Shown: positions 19,080-28,577 of the stretch, in pieces
Position numbering within the stretch: position 1 is the first letter of the stretch
How the letters are laid out: each line of letters begins with the position of its first letter
Assembly (NCBI GenBank): GCA_022448005.1
Contig: JAKUTK010000049.1
Coordinates: 1-39,214, forward strand
Length of the DNA stretch: 39,214 bases
From: Pseudomonas sp.
GTDB lineage: Bacteria > Pseudomonadota > Gammaproteobacteria > Pseudomonadales > Pseudomonadaceae
Direction of reading: 5' to 3'
Notes under the pieces: generated by a model
Told to the model about the DNA's origin: nothing
Database searches by the model: none
The model's input: only the letters and a program-made list of their open reading frames with translations
Made by a program: the position numbers and the translations under genes

Positions 19080-19847
19080 TCACGCTTGCGGTTTGTCGAG
19101 CGCCTCGCGTCGGACCTCACGCGGCGTGATGCCGTACTGGCGGCTGAGCGCTGCGGTAAAGGCGCTTTGCGAGGCATAACCTACCCGCGCCGCAATCTCG
19201 CCTACCGCGAGCGGAGTGTTGAGCAGCAACTCCCGAGCCTGATGCAGGCGTCGACCTCGAACGAATGCCTGCGGCGTGAGACCCGTTTCGCTGACAAAGC
19301 GTGCGTGGAATCGCTGCACCGAAAGGCCCGCCAACCGTGCAAGATCCCTGACCTCGAGCGGATGTGACAGATGCCGGTCCACGAAATCCTGCAACGCCGC
19401 GATAGGCAGCGGGTGTTGCCGAGCAATGGGTTCGCAGCCGGCGGCGAGGCTCGCCAGCAACAGGGCAGCGCCTTGCTCGCTGATGATCGGGTCGTTGATG
19501 GGGCTGGCAGCGAGCCAGCCCACCAGTTGGCTTTGCGTCTGGCTCAGGTGCAGGGCAGCAGGCCGCTCGAGCAGCCGCTGCGCCGAATCGGCGTGGTGGC
19601 CAAGCTGTCGCCGTAGCCAGGCACCATCCGGAATGTCGAGGACCAGACACAGACTGCCGTCGGCGCTGTCGCAGGCATGCCGTGTGTCGCTGGGCACGAC
19701 GGCGAGAAGCTGCTGTTGGATGCGGCTGCCGAGGCCATCAACCTCGAAATCCAACCGTCCTTGCAGGCCGAAGACCAGCTGCGTGTGCTCATGGCTATGG
19801 GTGATCTGGTCACGGTTGTAATGACGCAAGGAAAGGATAGGCGGCAT
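19080..19847 (-). CDS. AraC family regulator with N-terminal cupin domain
   Basis: A 255-residue regulator. The N-terminal half is a cupin-type sensor (HSHEHTQLVFG, a His-rich strand typical of AraC_binding domains); the C-terminal 100 residues carry two helix-turn-helix units (the first near VRDLARLAGLSVQRFHARF, the second near VGEIAARVGYASQSAFTAA, then ITPREVR). The ATG at 19847 follows GAGGT at good spacing; the frame runs 6 codons further. It precedes the frameshifted EamA exporter on the same strand, a frequent arrangement in which the regulator controls the exporter. The ligand is unknown. Confidence 0.9.
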   Translation of the reverse strand: MPPILSLRHYNRDQITHSHEHTQLVFGLQGRLDFEVDGLGSRIQQQLLAVVPSDTRHACDSADGSLCLVLDIPDGAWLRRQLGHHADSAQRLLERPAALHLSQTQSQLVGWLAASPINDPIISEQGAALLLASLAAGCEPIARQHPLPIAALQDFVDRHLSHPLEVRDLARLAGLSVQRFHARFVSETGLTPQAFVRGRRLHQARELLLNTPLAVGEIAARVGYASQSAFTAALSRQYGITPREVRREALDKPQA

Positions 19848-19922
19848 GGTAGACCTCGACTGCATGCGGAGCGCCGGCCGTTATTGCTGAGTGATGGCGA
19901 TCGGACCCGTGCCGTGCGGTCG

Positions 19923-21311
19923 CTACATGATGACTTTGTCACGCAACTTTTCAGCGGCCTGGTTGAGCGCCTGGATGACACGCTCCTTGTCGAAATTCTG
20001 CACGCCATTGGTATCCAGGTACATCGAGAAACCGGGCAACTCGTGCTCGACGAAGCTGTTGGTGGCGCCGAGGTCGCGACGGAAGTCCACCACTTGGTAG
20101 ATCTGTACCGGGCGGGTAAAGCCCTTAACCGTGATCTGGCCTTTGTCGCGGCACATGATGACGTCTTTAACCAGCGAATAGGTTTCGTGGGAAATGAGGA
20201 TCTCGCCAGCCTCGGCGGAGCTTTCCAGGCGGCTCGCCAGATTCACTTCGCGACCGATGATGGTGTAGTCCATTCGTGTGTCGGCGCCGAAGTTGCCGAC
20301 CGTGCAATAGCCCGTGTTGATGCCCATGCGGATTTCCATCGGCTTGGTAATGCCTTGGGCGCGCCATTGCTGGCGAAGGACTTTCATGTGCTTGCGCATG
20401 GCAATAGCCATCGAAACCGCTGCCACGGCATCCTTTTTAGCGCCCTGGCTGGCGGGGTCGCCGAAAAAAACCATGACGCAGTCACCAACGAACTTGTCGA
20501 TGGTGCCGCCGTACTTGAGTGTAATTTTCGACATCTCGTTGAGGTAGGTGTTGAGCAGGTCGGTGAGGGCTTCAGCCTCCAGTTCTTCCGAGAGCTCAGT
20601 GAACCCCTTGATGTCCGAGAAGAACACCGTGAGCTTCTTGCGTTGAGTTTCAAGACGCACGGTGCGCTTGCCGGAGAAGATTGATTCCCATACCTGGGGT
20701 GAGAGGTACTTGGCCAGGCTACGGGCCAGTCGCGCCGCTTTGGCCTGCTGGGCCTCCACTTCGCTGCGTGCCTGCGCCAGACGGATGCCCTGCTGGTGCA
20801 CGTAGTAGGCCGTTACGCACACGTAGAGCGTGGTGAGCAGGATGCTGACTGTGGATACCAAGACCGAGCTGACGCCTTCGAAGCGCAAAGGCACCAGTAG
20901 GCTGGTCAGTCCGGCGCTGATGCAGACCATCAACAGCGTCATCAACAGATGACGCAGGCTGCCAACCACCAGCGCGCTGAAACTCAGCGTCAGCATAAAC
21001 ATCAGGCTCGGTACGAGGCTGCTCCCTAGCAGCACGATACCGGCGCCCGCATTGAGGGCATCGAGGCACAACAGGGTCTGTGAGGTGGTTTCCGGATGGT
21101 CGCGCTTGAAGCGGTAGCTGAGGTGATAGGCGAAGTGCGGATACAGGAGTGTGTACGGCACCATCCACAAGAGCTCGAGCCCGAACTGCTGGGTATAGAC
21201 TCCTGCAGCGAGCGTGGCGGCACAGATCAGATAGGCGAAGACTCGGGCGTAGTACTCGCGCAATGGACGAGTCGCGAGGCCGTTACGTCGTTCACCGGTC
21301 ACGGTTGACAT
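19923..21311 (-). CDS. cyaB: Membrane adenylate cyclase CyaB (MASE2 + class III cyclase)
   Basis: A 462-residue class III adenylate cyclase, matching P. aeruginosa CyaB in length and layout. An N-terminal MASE2-type domain with about six membrane helices (residues 25-172) leads into a linker helix and the cyclase catalytic domain (about 225-410). The metal aspartates are D233 (FFSDIKGF) and D277 (FVGDCVM). The substrate-selecting Lys is K273, and the transition-state region reads DYTIIGREVNLASR. CyaB supplies most cAMP for Vfr signalling in P. aeruginosa and is stimulated by bicarbonate; both are family knowledge. It is followed by an AraC gene on the same strand. Confidence 0.93.
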   Translation of the reverse strand: MSTVTGERRNGLATRPLREYYARVFAYLICAATLAAGVYTQQFGLELLWMVPYTLLYPHFAYHLSYRFKRDHPETTSQTLLCLDALNAGAGIVLLGSSLVPSLMFMLTLSFSALVVGSLRHLLMTLLMVCISAGLTSLLVPLRFEGVSSVLVSTVSILLTTLYVCVTAYYVHQQGIRLAQARSEVEAQQAKAARLARSLAKYLSPQVWESIFSGKRTVRLETQRKKLTVFFSDIKGFTELSEELEAEALTDLLNTYLNEMSKITLKYGGTIDKFVGDCVMVFFGDPASQGAKKDAVAAVSMAIAMRKHMKVLRQQWRAQGITKPMEIRMGINTGYCTVGNFGADTRMDYTIIGREVNLASRLESSAEAGEILISHETYSLVKDVIMCRDKGQITVKGFTRPVQIYQVVDFRRDLGATNSFVEHELPGFSMYLDTNGVQNFDKERVIQALNQAAEKLRDKVIM

Positions 21312-21482
21312 GATGGTTGCTATCCCTGAAAAATGCCGGCGCTCTGGAATGCGCCGAGGCTACAGCGCATAGACCGGCGCTGGCTCGCAGATCATAACCA
21401 AGTCGCCAGCACAGCGCCAAACCACCGGTCCATTCCGTGACCGAGAGCCGGTGCACCGCAGCACCAGCACATGACCCGTGGT

Positions 21483-21800
21483 TCAGAATCGAATCTTTCC
21501 AGTCAGCATGTCCTTGAGCATTACCCAATCGCCGAGAAAGCTGTACAGCGGGTACTGAAATGTCGCCGGACGGTTCTTCTCGAAAATGAAATGACCGACC
21601 CAGGCAAACCCATAGCCGGCCAATGGCATCGCCAGTAGCCATAGCCACTGCTGGGTGATTACTGAGTAGGCCAGGATTGCCAGTACCAGCAAGCTGCCGA
21701 CGTAGTGCAACCGTCTGCAGGTGGGGTTGCTGTGCTCGGCCAGGTAGAACGGGTAGAAATCTGCAAAACGAGTAAAGCGTTCGGCGGTTTGCGTGCTCAT
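21483..21800 (-). CDS. DUF962 / Mpo1-like membrane protein
   Basis: A 105-residue protein of the DUF962 family, whose yeast member Mpo1 is an Fe(II)-dependent dioxygenase of 2-hydroxy fatty acids. Conserved histidines are visible: H23 (AEHSNP), H32 (RRLHYVG) and H70 (WVGHFIFEKN), together with FQYPLYSF and two or three hydrophobic helices. The ATG at 21800 follows AGGAGG, which decides the start over the longer frame from 21851. Substrate in bacteria is not established. Inner membrane. It is divergent from the AraC gene at 21976. Confidence 0.88.
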   Translation of the reverse strand: MSTQTAERFTRFADFYPFYLAEHSNPTCRRLHYVGSLLVLAILAYSVITQQWLWLLAMPLAGYGFAWVGHFIFEKNRPATFQYPLYSFLGDWVMLKDMLTGKIRF

Positions 21801-21975
21801 GCCGCACCTCCTGTCATTGTGGTCGTTGGAGTCTAGAGCCTTCGGCAACATAGGCCACTGACCACAGGTGCCAGTTTAGTAGCCTTGTGTGCCATCCCTA
21901 GGCGGTTGAAACTGCACGGGTCGTCGTTATGACGGCGCGGCATGTAATAAAGCCTGACCATGAGCGAATCGATTA

Positions 21976-22977
21976 ATGACAGAACGCACCACGTCCTCGA
22001 GCTGGGCCTTGAGCATTGTCCAGGCGCTTGAGCTCGAGGGTCTCGACTGCCAGGCGCTCTTCAGCGAACTTGCGCTCGACTATTGCGCACTGAACGATCC
22101 CGATGCCCGGTTTACCCAAGACGGCATGACGCGGCTTTGGCAGCGCGCAGTGGAGATGACCGGCAACCCTGCGATCGGCTTGAGTCTGGCAAAGGTGATG
22201 CGCCCCGGCGCGATGCATGTGGTCGGCTATGCACTGATGTCCAGTAGCACGCTCAGGGACAGCTTCCAGCGTCTGGTGCGCTACCAGCGCATCATTGCCG
22301 AAGGTGCGGACCTGCAGTTCAGGCCAACTGATCGCGGCGCTTTGTTGACCTTGGCGATTCATGGTGATCAGTTGCCACCCGCCCGCCAGAGCGCAGACGG
22401 TTCCCTAGCCAGTACGCTTGCATTCTGTCGCTGGCTGACCGGCAAGTCACTGGTCCCGCTAGAAGTCTATTTCCAGGGCCCGCGACCTGCGGATGTCGAA
22501 CCGTACCAGGCCATGTTTCAAGCACCGCTACGCTTCAATGCCGACAGCCACGGCTTGCTGATGCGCCACGTTGATATGGATATTCCATTACCTACCGCGA
22601 ACGCTGAACTGGCTCAGTTGCACGACCGGTTTGCCGGCGACTACCTGGCACGCTTCTCGGACAACCGGGTGACGCATCGGGCCCGGCAGGTGATCTGCCG
22701 TCTGTTGCCTCAGGGTGAACCGCGGCGTGAAACGGTAGCGCAGTCGCTGCAACTGTCCGAGCGCACATTGCAGCGGCGGCTGGACGAGGAGGGTACGAGC
22801 TTCCAGCAGTTGCTCGACGACACCCGGCGCACGCTTGCCGAGCAATATCTGGCGCGTGCCGATCTGGCCTTGCTGGAAGTGGCTTATCTGCTGGGCTTTG
22901 CCGATCCGAGCAATTTCTTCCGCGCCTTCAAGCGCTGGTTCGCGATGACACCTGGCGAATACCGCGCACAGCGTTGA
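21976..22977 (+). CDS. AraC family regulator (Arabinose_bd-type N-terminal domain)
   Basis: A 333-residue regulator of the OruR/ArgR-like AraC group, with a long helical N-terminal domain of the Arabinose_bd type (residues about 15-200, including PGAMHVVGYALMSSSTL) and a C-terminal two-HTH DNA-binding domain (VAQSLQLSERTLQRRL and LLEVAYLLGFADPSNFFRAF, then PGEYRAQR). This differs from the cupin-type AraC at 19080. The ATG at 21976 has only a weak upstream purine site. It is divergent from the DUF962 gene across 175 bp. Ligand and targets are unknown. Confidence 0.92.
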   Translation: MTERTTSSSWALSIVQALELEGLDCQALFSELALDYCALNDPDARFTQDGMTRLWQRAVEMTGNPAIGLSLAKVMRPGAMHVVGYALMSSSTLRDSFQRLVRYQRIIAEGADLQFRPTDRGALLTLAIHGDQLPPARQSADGSLASTLAFCRWLTGKSLVPLEVYFQGPRPADVEPYQAMFQAPLRFNADSHGLLMRHVDMDIPLPTANAELAQLHDRFAGDYLARFSDNRVTHRARQVICRLLPQGEPRRETVAQSLQLSERTLQRRLDEEGTSFQQLLDDTRRTLAEQYLARADLALLEVAYLLGFADPSNFFRAFKRWFAMTPGEYRAQR

Positions 22978-23084
22978 AGCGCCCATGCCGGAACTTGTGC
23001 TTTGCTGCCATAGCCTTAGCTTGCGTATACATGACCGCGGCGCACCTGTGCCGCTTTTTGCCAATACCTAAAGGATGACCCGCA

Positions 23085-24014
23085 TTGGCCAGTAGCCTTC
23101 TTGCCTTGATCGACGATATCGCTTCGGTCCTGGACGACGTATCCCTGATGACCAAGGTGGCGGCAAAGAAAACCGCCGGCGTGCTCGGAGACGATCTGGC
23201 ACTCAATGCGCAGCAGGTCACCGGCGTTAATGCGGACCGCGAGCTACCGGTGGTCTGGGCCGTGGCCAAGGGCTCCATGCGCAACAAGCTGATTCTGGTG
23301 CCGGCAGCGTTGCTGATCAGCGCGTTTATCCCCTGGGCCATCACGCCGTTGCTGATGCTGGGCGGTGCGTTTCTCTGCTTCGAAGGATTCGAGAAGCTGG
23401 CACACCGGTTCTTGCACCGCGATCAGGATCATCATGCGGAGCAGATCAAGGCGTTGGCCGACGAGAACGTCGACATGGTGGCGTTCGAGCGCGACAAAAT
23501 CAGCGGGGCGGTGCGCACCGATTTCATTTTGTCCGCCGAAATCATCGCCATCACACTGGGTACGGTCGCTGCCGCCACCTTTGTCGAGCAGATCGCCGTG
23601 CTGGCGGGCATAGCAATCATCATGACCATCGGCGTCTACGGTTTGGTTGCCGGCATCGTCAAACTCGACGACGCGGGCCTGGCGCTGACCAAGCGCAGCA
23701 GTTCGGCGGCGCAGTCGCTCGGCCGTGCCATTCTTTCGGTCGCGCCCTGGTTGATGAAGTCTCTGTCAGTGATTGGCACGGCCGCCATGTTCATGGTTGG
23801 CGGCGGCATTCTGACCCACGGCTTCAAGGCCATTCACCACCTCATCGAGAACAGCGCGGAGCACACGTTGGCGCTGCCCTACATCGGGACTGTTCTGGCC
23901 GGGCTGTTGCCGACGCTGCTGGACGCCGCTTTCGGGATACTGGCTGGCGGCCTGGTATTTGCAGCTATCGAGTTGGGTAAGCGACTGTTCAAGCGTCGAT
24001 CCGAAACCGCCTGA
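23085..24014 (+). CDS. DUF808 (YedI-like) inner-membrane protein
   Basis: A 309-residue integral membrane protein of the DUF808/YedI family. The diagnostic N-terminus [15 protein letters not shown]...[15 protein letters not shown] is followed by about six hydrophobic helices and a cytoplasmic charged loop around [10 protein letters not shown]. The frame opens at TTG 23085, where homologues start, preceded by AAGGAT at a usable distance; no ATG lies near. Function of the family is not established. Next gene on the same strand is the cytosine deaminase, 42 bp on. Confidence 0.88.
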   Translation: MASSLLALIDDIASVLDDVSLMTKVAAKKTAGVLGDDLALNAQQVTGVNADRELPVVWAVAKGSMRNKLILVPAALLISAFIPWAITPLLMLGGAFLCFEGFEKLAHRFLHRDQDHHAEQIKALADENVDMVAFERDKISGAVRTDFILSAEIIAITLGTVAAATFVEQIAVLAGIAIIMTIGVYGLVAGIVKLDDAGLALTKRSSSAAQSLGRAILSVAPWLMKSLSVIGTAAMFMVGGGILTHGFKAIHHLIENSAEHTLALPYIGTVLAGLLPTLLDAAFGILAGGLVFAAIELGKRLFKRRSETA

Positions 24015-24056
24015 TGGCGAATCCCACTATCCAGCAAGAGCGAAGGAGCACCGTGA

Positions 24057-24497
24057 ATGGATGAATTCATGCAGGCCGCAATCGACGAAGCGCAAAAGGG
24101 GCTGTCCGAGGGGGGGATTCCGATTGGTTCTGTGATCGTCCATCGGGGTCGGATCATTGGTCGTGGTCACAACCGGCGGGTTCAACAAGGCAGCGCGGTG
24201 CTGCACGGAGAGATGGACGCATTCGAAAACGCCGGCCGGCAACCGGCCAGCGTCTACGCCGAGTCCACCCTCTACACGACGCTCTCGCCCTGTTCCATGT
24301 GCAGCGGGGCGATTCTGCTCTATGGCATACCGAAGGTGGTGATCGGCGAGAACCAGACCTTCATGGGCGAGGAACTGCTGCTGCGCGGTCGGGGCGTTGA
24401 GGTTGAGGTGCTGCAGGAGCCGGGCTGTGTCGAGATGATGCGTCGCTTCATCGCCGACAGCCCCGAACTGTGGAACGAGGATATCGGCGAGACATGA
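24057..24497 (+). CDS. Cytosine deaminase, yeast Fcy1-type
   Basis: A 146-residue zinc deaminase of the CDA superfamily. The catalytic set is H50 and E52 (LHGE) with C79 and C82 (SPCSMC). It is closest, from memory, to the small yeast cytosine deaminase Fcy1 and not to TadA or GuaD: RGHN (N39), QGSAVLHGE, ENAGR, LYTTLSPC, YGIPKVVIGEN and the C-terminal W139-N-E-D142-I-G-E. Yeast Fcy1 uses the matching Asn, Trp and Asp to grip cytosine. Expected reaction: cytosine to uracil plus ammonia. AAGGAG precedes the ATG at 8 nt. It ends 5 bp before the convergent trkH stop. Specificity is inferred. Confidence 0.85.
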   Translation: MDEFMQAAIDEAQKGLSEGGIPIGSVIVHRGRIIGRGHNRRVQQGSAVLHGEMDAFENAGRQPASVYAESTLYTTLSPCSMCSGAILLYGIPKVVIGENQTFMGEELLLRGRGVEVEVLQEPGCVEMMRRFIADSPELWNEDIGET

Positions 24498-24502
24498 GCC
24501 CG

Positions 24503-25954
24503 TCAGTGGCGCCAGAAAGAAGGGGTCAACATCACCAGCACGGTGATGATTTCCAATCGGCCAAGCAGCATACCGACGGATAACAACCACTTGGCAGCAT
24601 CAGGCAGCGTTGAGAAATTGCCCGCCGGGCCGATGATCGGCCCGAGCCCCGGACCTACGTTACACACCGCTGACGCGGCACCTGTTAGTGCTGTGATCGG
24701 GTCCAGCCCAAGCAGTGCCAGACATAGAGCCAGCACACCAATGGTCATGGTGAAGAAGAATGAAAATGTCAGGATCGAACGGACAATTTCTTCGTCCAGA
24801 TTATGCCCGTTGTACTGTTGGCGGATGACTGCCCTTGGGTGAACCAGTTGCTTGAGGTTCGAGCGCAGTAGGGTGTAAGCGACCTGAAAACGAAACATCT
24901 TCAAGCCGCCGGACGTAGACCCGGAACAACCACCGAGGAAGGTGAGATAGAAGAACACCATGACCGCGAACCCGCCCCATTGGGTGTAGTCGCTGACCGC
25001 GTAACCGGTGGTGGTAATGACTGACACAACGCTGAATGTCACGATACGCAGTGAGTCGAGAAGGCTGTCATCATGGTTGAGCCAATACCACAGGCTGAAT
25101 AACAGGCTCGTTCCCGCGAGCATTGTCAGAAACCCACGAACCTGCTGATCCCCAAACAGCGCGCGTCGGTCGCCGCGAGCGGTGGCTACGTACAGGGTGA
25201 ACGGCAGGCTGCCCAAAATCATGAAGAAGATTGCTACCCAGTGCGTAGCTGGGCCGAACTTGCCGAGCGATGCGTCGGAGGTCGAATAGCCGCCAGTCGC
25301 CACGGTGGACATCGCATGGTTGATCGCATCGAACCCGCTCATTCCTGCCAGCCAGAATGCGATGAACGCTGCCAGAGTAAAGACCAGATAGATAACGATC
25401 AGGTATTTGCCGGCCATGTGTGAACGCGGCATGACTTTCTCTGACCAGTCAGATGATTCGGTCTGGAACAGTCGCATACCACCAACACGTAGCAGCGGCA
25501 GAATGGCGACTGCCATGCCGATGAAGCCGATACCGCCAAGCCAATGCAGCAGTGATCGCCACATCAGCAGGCCGGGAGATGCGCTATCAAGTCCTGATAG
25601 CACCGTTGCACCGGTGGTGGTGATGCCGGACATGGTTTCGAAGAACGCATCGGTATAGCTGATGTGTTGGATGAGCATGAGCGGCAGCGCGGCGAAGCAG
25701 CACACGATTACCCAACTAACCGTAGTCAGAAAATACATGTCGCGCGGGCGCAGATTGGTATTGGCCGGTCGACCTGGCGCAACCAGCGCAAAACCGCAGC
25801 CGAAGGTAATCAGGCTGGACCACAGAAACGCTTGAAGATCGTCAGTTCGGTCAAACGCGAACAGCGTGACCATCGGAATGACCATGCTGACTGCGAGTGT
25901 GATCAGGAAAATGCCGAGAATGAAACCGATGATGCGCAGGGTCGGCAGGGCCAT
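24503..25954 (-). CDS. trkH: Potassium uptake protein TrkH/TrkI (membrane subunit)
   Basis: A 483-residue K+ transporter of the Trk/Ktr/HKT superfamily, which pairs with the cytosolic regulator TrkA. The four selectivity-loop repeats are visible: SGITTTGATV, STVATGGYST, ITTTGYAVSD and AVCNVGPGLG. About ten membrane helices surround them. I place the start at ATG 25954 (MALPTLRIIGFILG), since the 61 residues further upstream are not membrane-protein-like and overlap the divergent ykgJ leader. The ribosome-binding site is weak. TrkH and TrkI cannot be separated here. Confidence 0.92.
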   Translation of the reverse strand: MALPTLRIIGFILGIFLITLAVSMVIPMVTLFAFDRTDDLQAFLWSSLITFGCGFALVAPGRPANTNLRPRDMYFLTTVSWVIVCCFAALPLMLIQHISYTDAFFETMSGITTTGATVLSGLDSASPGLLMWRSLLHWLGGIGFIGMAVAILPLLRVGGMRLFQTESSDWSEKVMPRSHMAGKYLIVIYLVFTLAAFIAFWLAGMSGFDAINHAMSTVATGGYSTSDASLGKFGPATHWVAIFFMILGSLPFTLYVATARGDRRALFGDQQVRGFLTMLAGTSLLFSLWYWLNHDDSLLDSLRIVTFSVVSVITTTGYAVSDYTQWGGFAVMVFFYLTFLGGCSGSTSGGLKMFRFQVAYTLLRSNLKQLVHPRAVIRQQYNGHNLDEEIVRSILTFSFFFTMTIGVLALCLALLGLDPITALTGAASAVCNVGPGLGPIIGPAGNFSTLPDAAKWLLSVGMLLGRLEIITVLVMLTPSFWRH

Positions 25955-26142
25955 GTGTGATTGCTGCTCGGCTCGAAAAAGAGGGCGCCATTCTACGCCT
26001 GTCGCTGCGGCAGTAAACCGGCTATCGGCCTGTTGAAAAATCTTTTGTAACCCCCCTGGCGGGCCTCTTCCCAAGTTCGTTGCGATGAATAGAATAGCCG
26101 CCCGGTGCCGGCCCTTTGCCGGTTTCTGAGTGTTCACCTTCC

Positions 26143-26514
26143 ATGTCCATCGACAATCCCTGCCTCACGTGCGGCGCCTGCTGCGCGTATTTTCGTGTGT
26201 CTTTCTTTTGGGGCGAGTGTGCCTCGTCCGGCGGTGCCGTTCCTGACAGCGCAACCGTGCAGGTCAGCCCGTTTCACGTTGCCATGCTTGGGACGCAATC
26301 CAATCCAGCGCGTTGTGTCGGGCTGATGGGCGATGTGGGCTGCGGCGTACGTTGCACCCTGTATGAGCAGCGTTCGAGCACCTGTCGCGAATTCGAAGCA
26401 TCCTGGGTCGACGGTCAACATAACGCCCATTGCGACACGGCTCGCGCGGCCCACGGTCTTCCACCGCTGATGCCCCCGCTGGAACCGCAGATTGCGCCTG
26501 ATCGGGTAGCCTGA
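26143..26514 (+). CDS. YkgJ family cysteine-cluster protein
   Basis: A 123-residue protein of the YkgJ (zinc/iron-chelating CxxCxxCC) family. The cluster reads PCLTCGACC near the N-terminus, followed by more cysteines (FFWGEC, RCVGL, GCGVRC, STCREF). This should bind a metal ion, probably Zn or Fe. The ATG at 26143 is the natural start, just before the cluster; an upstream TTG (26116) is less likely. It is divergent from trkH. A CCGGC-CCTTT-GCCGG stem-loop lies in its leader just before the ATG. Exact role is unknown. Confidence 0.87.
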   Translation: MSIDNPCLTCGACCAYFRVSFFWGECASSGGAVPDSATVQVSPFHVAMLGTQSNPARCVGLMGDVGCGVRCTLYEQRSSTCREFEASWVDGQHNAHCDTARAAHGLPPLMPPLEPQIAPDRVA

Positions 26515-26637
26515 CGGCGTCGGCATTCGGGGCGGCGATCATCAGGTTGGTCGTCCAATACGGCGCTTCTACAACTGTGCTGCCAAACGAACGGCTCTGG
26601 GCTCTAGAATGTCCGATTCGTTTTCGGAGGTAGTCGG

Positions 26638-27204
26638 ATGGAAGCTCTCGACCTGTTGCTCAACCGCGTGTCTGTCACGCGGCTTACCGATCCTGCGCCA
26701 ACACCGGCTCAGCTGGACGTGATGTTTCGTGCCGCCCTGCGCGCGCCTGATCATGGCCAGCTGCGTCCGTGGCGTTTCTTGACCGTGCAAGGCGAAGCCC
26801 GCGAGCGGTTGGGCAAGTTGATGGCTGAATCGCTGCGTGTGCGCTCGCCTGAGGCGAGCGATGATGCCGTGCTGAAAGCCCGCAAGATGCCGTTGCGCGC
26901 GCCGCTGCTGGTGGTGGTCATAGCCTCCATGCAGCCGCACCCGAAGGTGCCTGGTTCCGAGCAGGTGCTTGCGGTGTCCTGCGCTGCGCACGGTTTGTTA
27001 CTGGCTGCGCACGCTCAGGGCCTTGGCGCCGTATGGCGGACCGGTGACTTCGCTTACGATCCGTACCTGGCGAAGGCGCTGGGGTTGACCGGTGACGAGC
27101 AAATCCTGGGGTTCATCTACGTCGGCACCCCGGAGGGCACGCTGCGAACCCCGCCGGAACTGGAGCCGCAGCAGTTCGTCACTGAGTGGTCCGGTGCACG
27201 CTAG
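26638..27204 (+). CDS. YdjA-like nitroreductase (FMN oxidoreductase)
   Basis: A 188-residue nitroreductase-fold protein close to YdjA, a minimal FMN-dependent NAD(P)H oxidoreductase. Diagnostic segments are RAPDHGQLRPWRF (about 35-47; FMN-phosphate contacts), LLAAHAQGLGAVWRTG (about 120-136) and the ending LGFIYVGTPEG. GGAGGT sits 6 nt before the ATG, which settles the start. Natural substrate is unknown. It converges on cpxA with 4 bp between the stops. Cytosolic dimer expected. Confidence 0.92.
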   Translation: MEALDLLLNRVSVTRLTDPAPTPAQLDVMFRAALRAPDHGQLRPWRFLTVQGEARERLGKLMAESLRVRSPEASDDAVLKARKMPLRAPLLVVVIASMQPHPKVPGSEQVLAVSCAAHGLLLAAHAQGLGAVWRTGDFAYDPYLAKALGLTGDEQILGFIYVGTPEGTLRTPPELEPQQFVTEWSGAR

Positions 27205-27208
27205 CTCA

Positions 27209-28555
27209 CTACGCGTGCTGCCGAGCGTCGATAGCCAGTTTCAGCGGCAGCTTCAGCGTAGCTATGAAGCCACCGTCCGGGTGATTGCTCAGCAGTAGCT
27301 CGCCGTTATGGCGTTCGGCGGCTCGGCGAGCGATTGCCAGCCCCAATCCGTGTCCCGCTGTGGTCTGCCCGGGTGCTCGAAAGAAGGGTTCGCTCAGTTG
27401 CTCGAGGTGGGCTCCGTCTACGCCAGGTCCATGGTCACGGACACTCAGTAGCAGGTGTTGAGTGTCGCTGCTGGCTCGCAGTTCGATGGGCTTGCCTTCG
27501 GGATTGAAACGCAAGGCATTGCGTAACAGATTGTCGAGGGCGCGCTCGAGCATGTCCGGCCAGCCTTGCAACTGGGCTTCGGTTTCAACCTGACAGTCAA
27601 TGCGTTGATTCGGCGAGACAATGCGGGCGTTTTCCTCAAGCTGGTCGAACATTGATTGCAAGTTGATGGGGTTCGGCGCGCCAGGGTCGGCGTCGAGTCG
27701 GGCGAGCTCCAGGATCTCGCTGATCAGCGCCTCCAGGCGATCACATTCCTTGGCCAGCCGTGGCCAGATGGCTTCGCGTTCGGCCGGCGTGGCGCGTTCT
27801 GCCAGGGCCAGTGCGATGCGCAGGCGGGCCAGCGGCGAACGCAGTTCGTGGGAAACGTCACGCAGCAATTGCCGCTGGCTGCCGATCAAACTTTGCAGTT
27901 GGGCTCCCATGCGGTTGAAGTCCTTGGCAAGCACGCCCAGCTCGTCGCGTCGATTGGCCAGGCGTGCCAGCGAATTCTGCTGATAGGTGGTCTGCCCCAA
28001 GTCGTGCACGGCGCCGCGAAGCCGATCGAGCGGGCGAGTAATCGAAAGGGTCAGCAGCAGGCTGAACCCGGTCAGAACGACCAAGGCAATGGCGAGCGCA
28101 CTCAGAGGCCAGAACAGGCTGCCTCGGTGCCAGGCTTGCAGCTCCTGATTCGGGATACGGTAGATAAACAGGTAGGTATTGCCGGTTTCGGGACTGGTGT
28201 AATCAGCAGTCAGCCGCCGCCAGGGCAGGCGACCGTCGCGGTGTTCCTGGCGCGCCTCGAAAGCGGCCGCGCGAGCCGGAAAGGTACCGCGGATGATCGG
28301 CTGGCCGTTCTCAGCGAGAACCTGCACATCGACGCCGTAGCGGTTACGGTGCCGCTCGAGAAGAAACTGTGCAGTGATTGGCCCCTGGCGCTCGTAGACC
28401 TTGGTCCAGACTTCGGCCAGGCCGTTCACGCCGGGGTGACGGTTGAGAATCCAGGTGTCCTGGTTGAGCGCATGACCGAGGAGCATGGCCAAGCCTGCTA
28501 CCAGCGCAATGGCCAGCCAGAACGTCGCAAGGATGCGCCAGAACAGTGATCGCAC
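27209..28555 (-). CDS. cpxA: Cpx-type sensor histidine kinase
   Basis: A 448-residue inner-membrane histidine kinase. In order: first membrane helix (about 7-27), periplasmic sensor (28-146), second helix (147-170), HAMP (171-222), dimerisation/phospho-acceptor domain with H236 (VSHELRSPLARL), and an ATPase domain with N-box (DNLLRNALRF, 341-350), G1 DHGPG (374-378) and G2 GHGLGLAI (401-408). Adjacent CpxR and CpxP/Spy genes identify it as the Cpx envelope-stress sensor (called CpxS in P. aeruginosa). It starts at GTG 28555; the nearby ATG is out of frame. A hairpin terminator separates it from cpxP. Confidence 0.92.
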   Translation of the reverse strand: MRSLFWRILATFWLAIALVAGLAMLLGHALNQDTWILNRHPGVNGLAEVWTKVYERQGPITAQFLLERHRNRYGVDVQVLAENGQPIIRGTFPARAAAFEARQEHRDGRLPWRRLTADYTSPETGNTYLFIYRIPNQELQAWHRGSLFWPLSALAIALVVLTGFSLLLTLSITRPLDRLRGAVHDLGQTTYQQNSLARLANRRDELGVLAKDFNRMGAQLQSLIGSQRQLLRDVSHELRSPLARLRIALALAERATPAEREAIWPRLAKECDRLEALISEILELARLDADPGAPNPINLQSMFDQLEENARIVSPNQRIDCQVETEAQLQGWPDMLERALDNLLRNALRFNPEGKPIELRASSDTQHLLLSVRDHGPGVDGAHLEQLSEPFFRAPGQTTAGHGLGLAIARRAAERHNGELLLSNHPDGGFIATLKLPLKLAIDARQHA

Positions 28556-28577
28556 CTGTCATGTACTCCAGAGAAAA

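Noticed and set aside
25955..26137. 61-residue N-terminal extension of TrkH
   Set aside because: Not membrane-protein-like, overlaps the divergent ykgJ leader, and homologues start at MALPTLR-like sequence.
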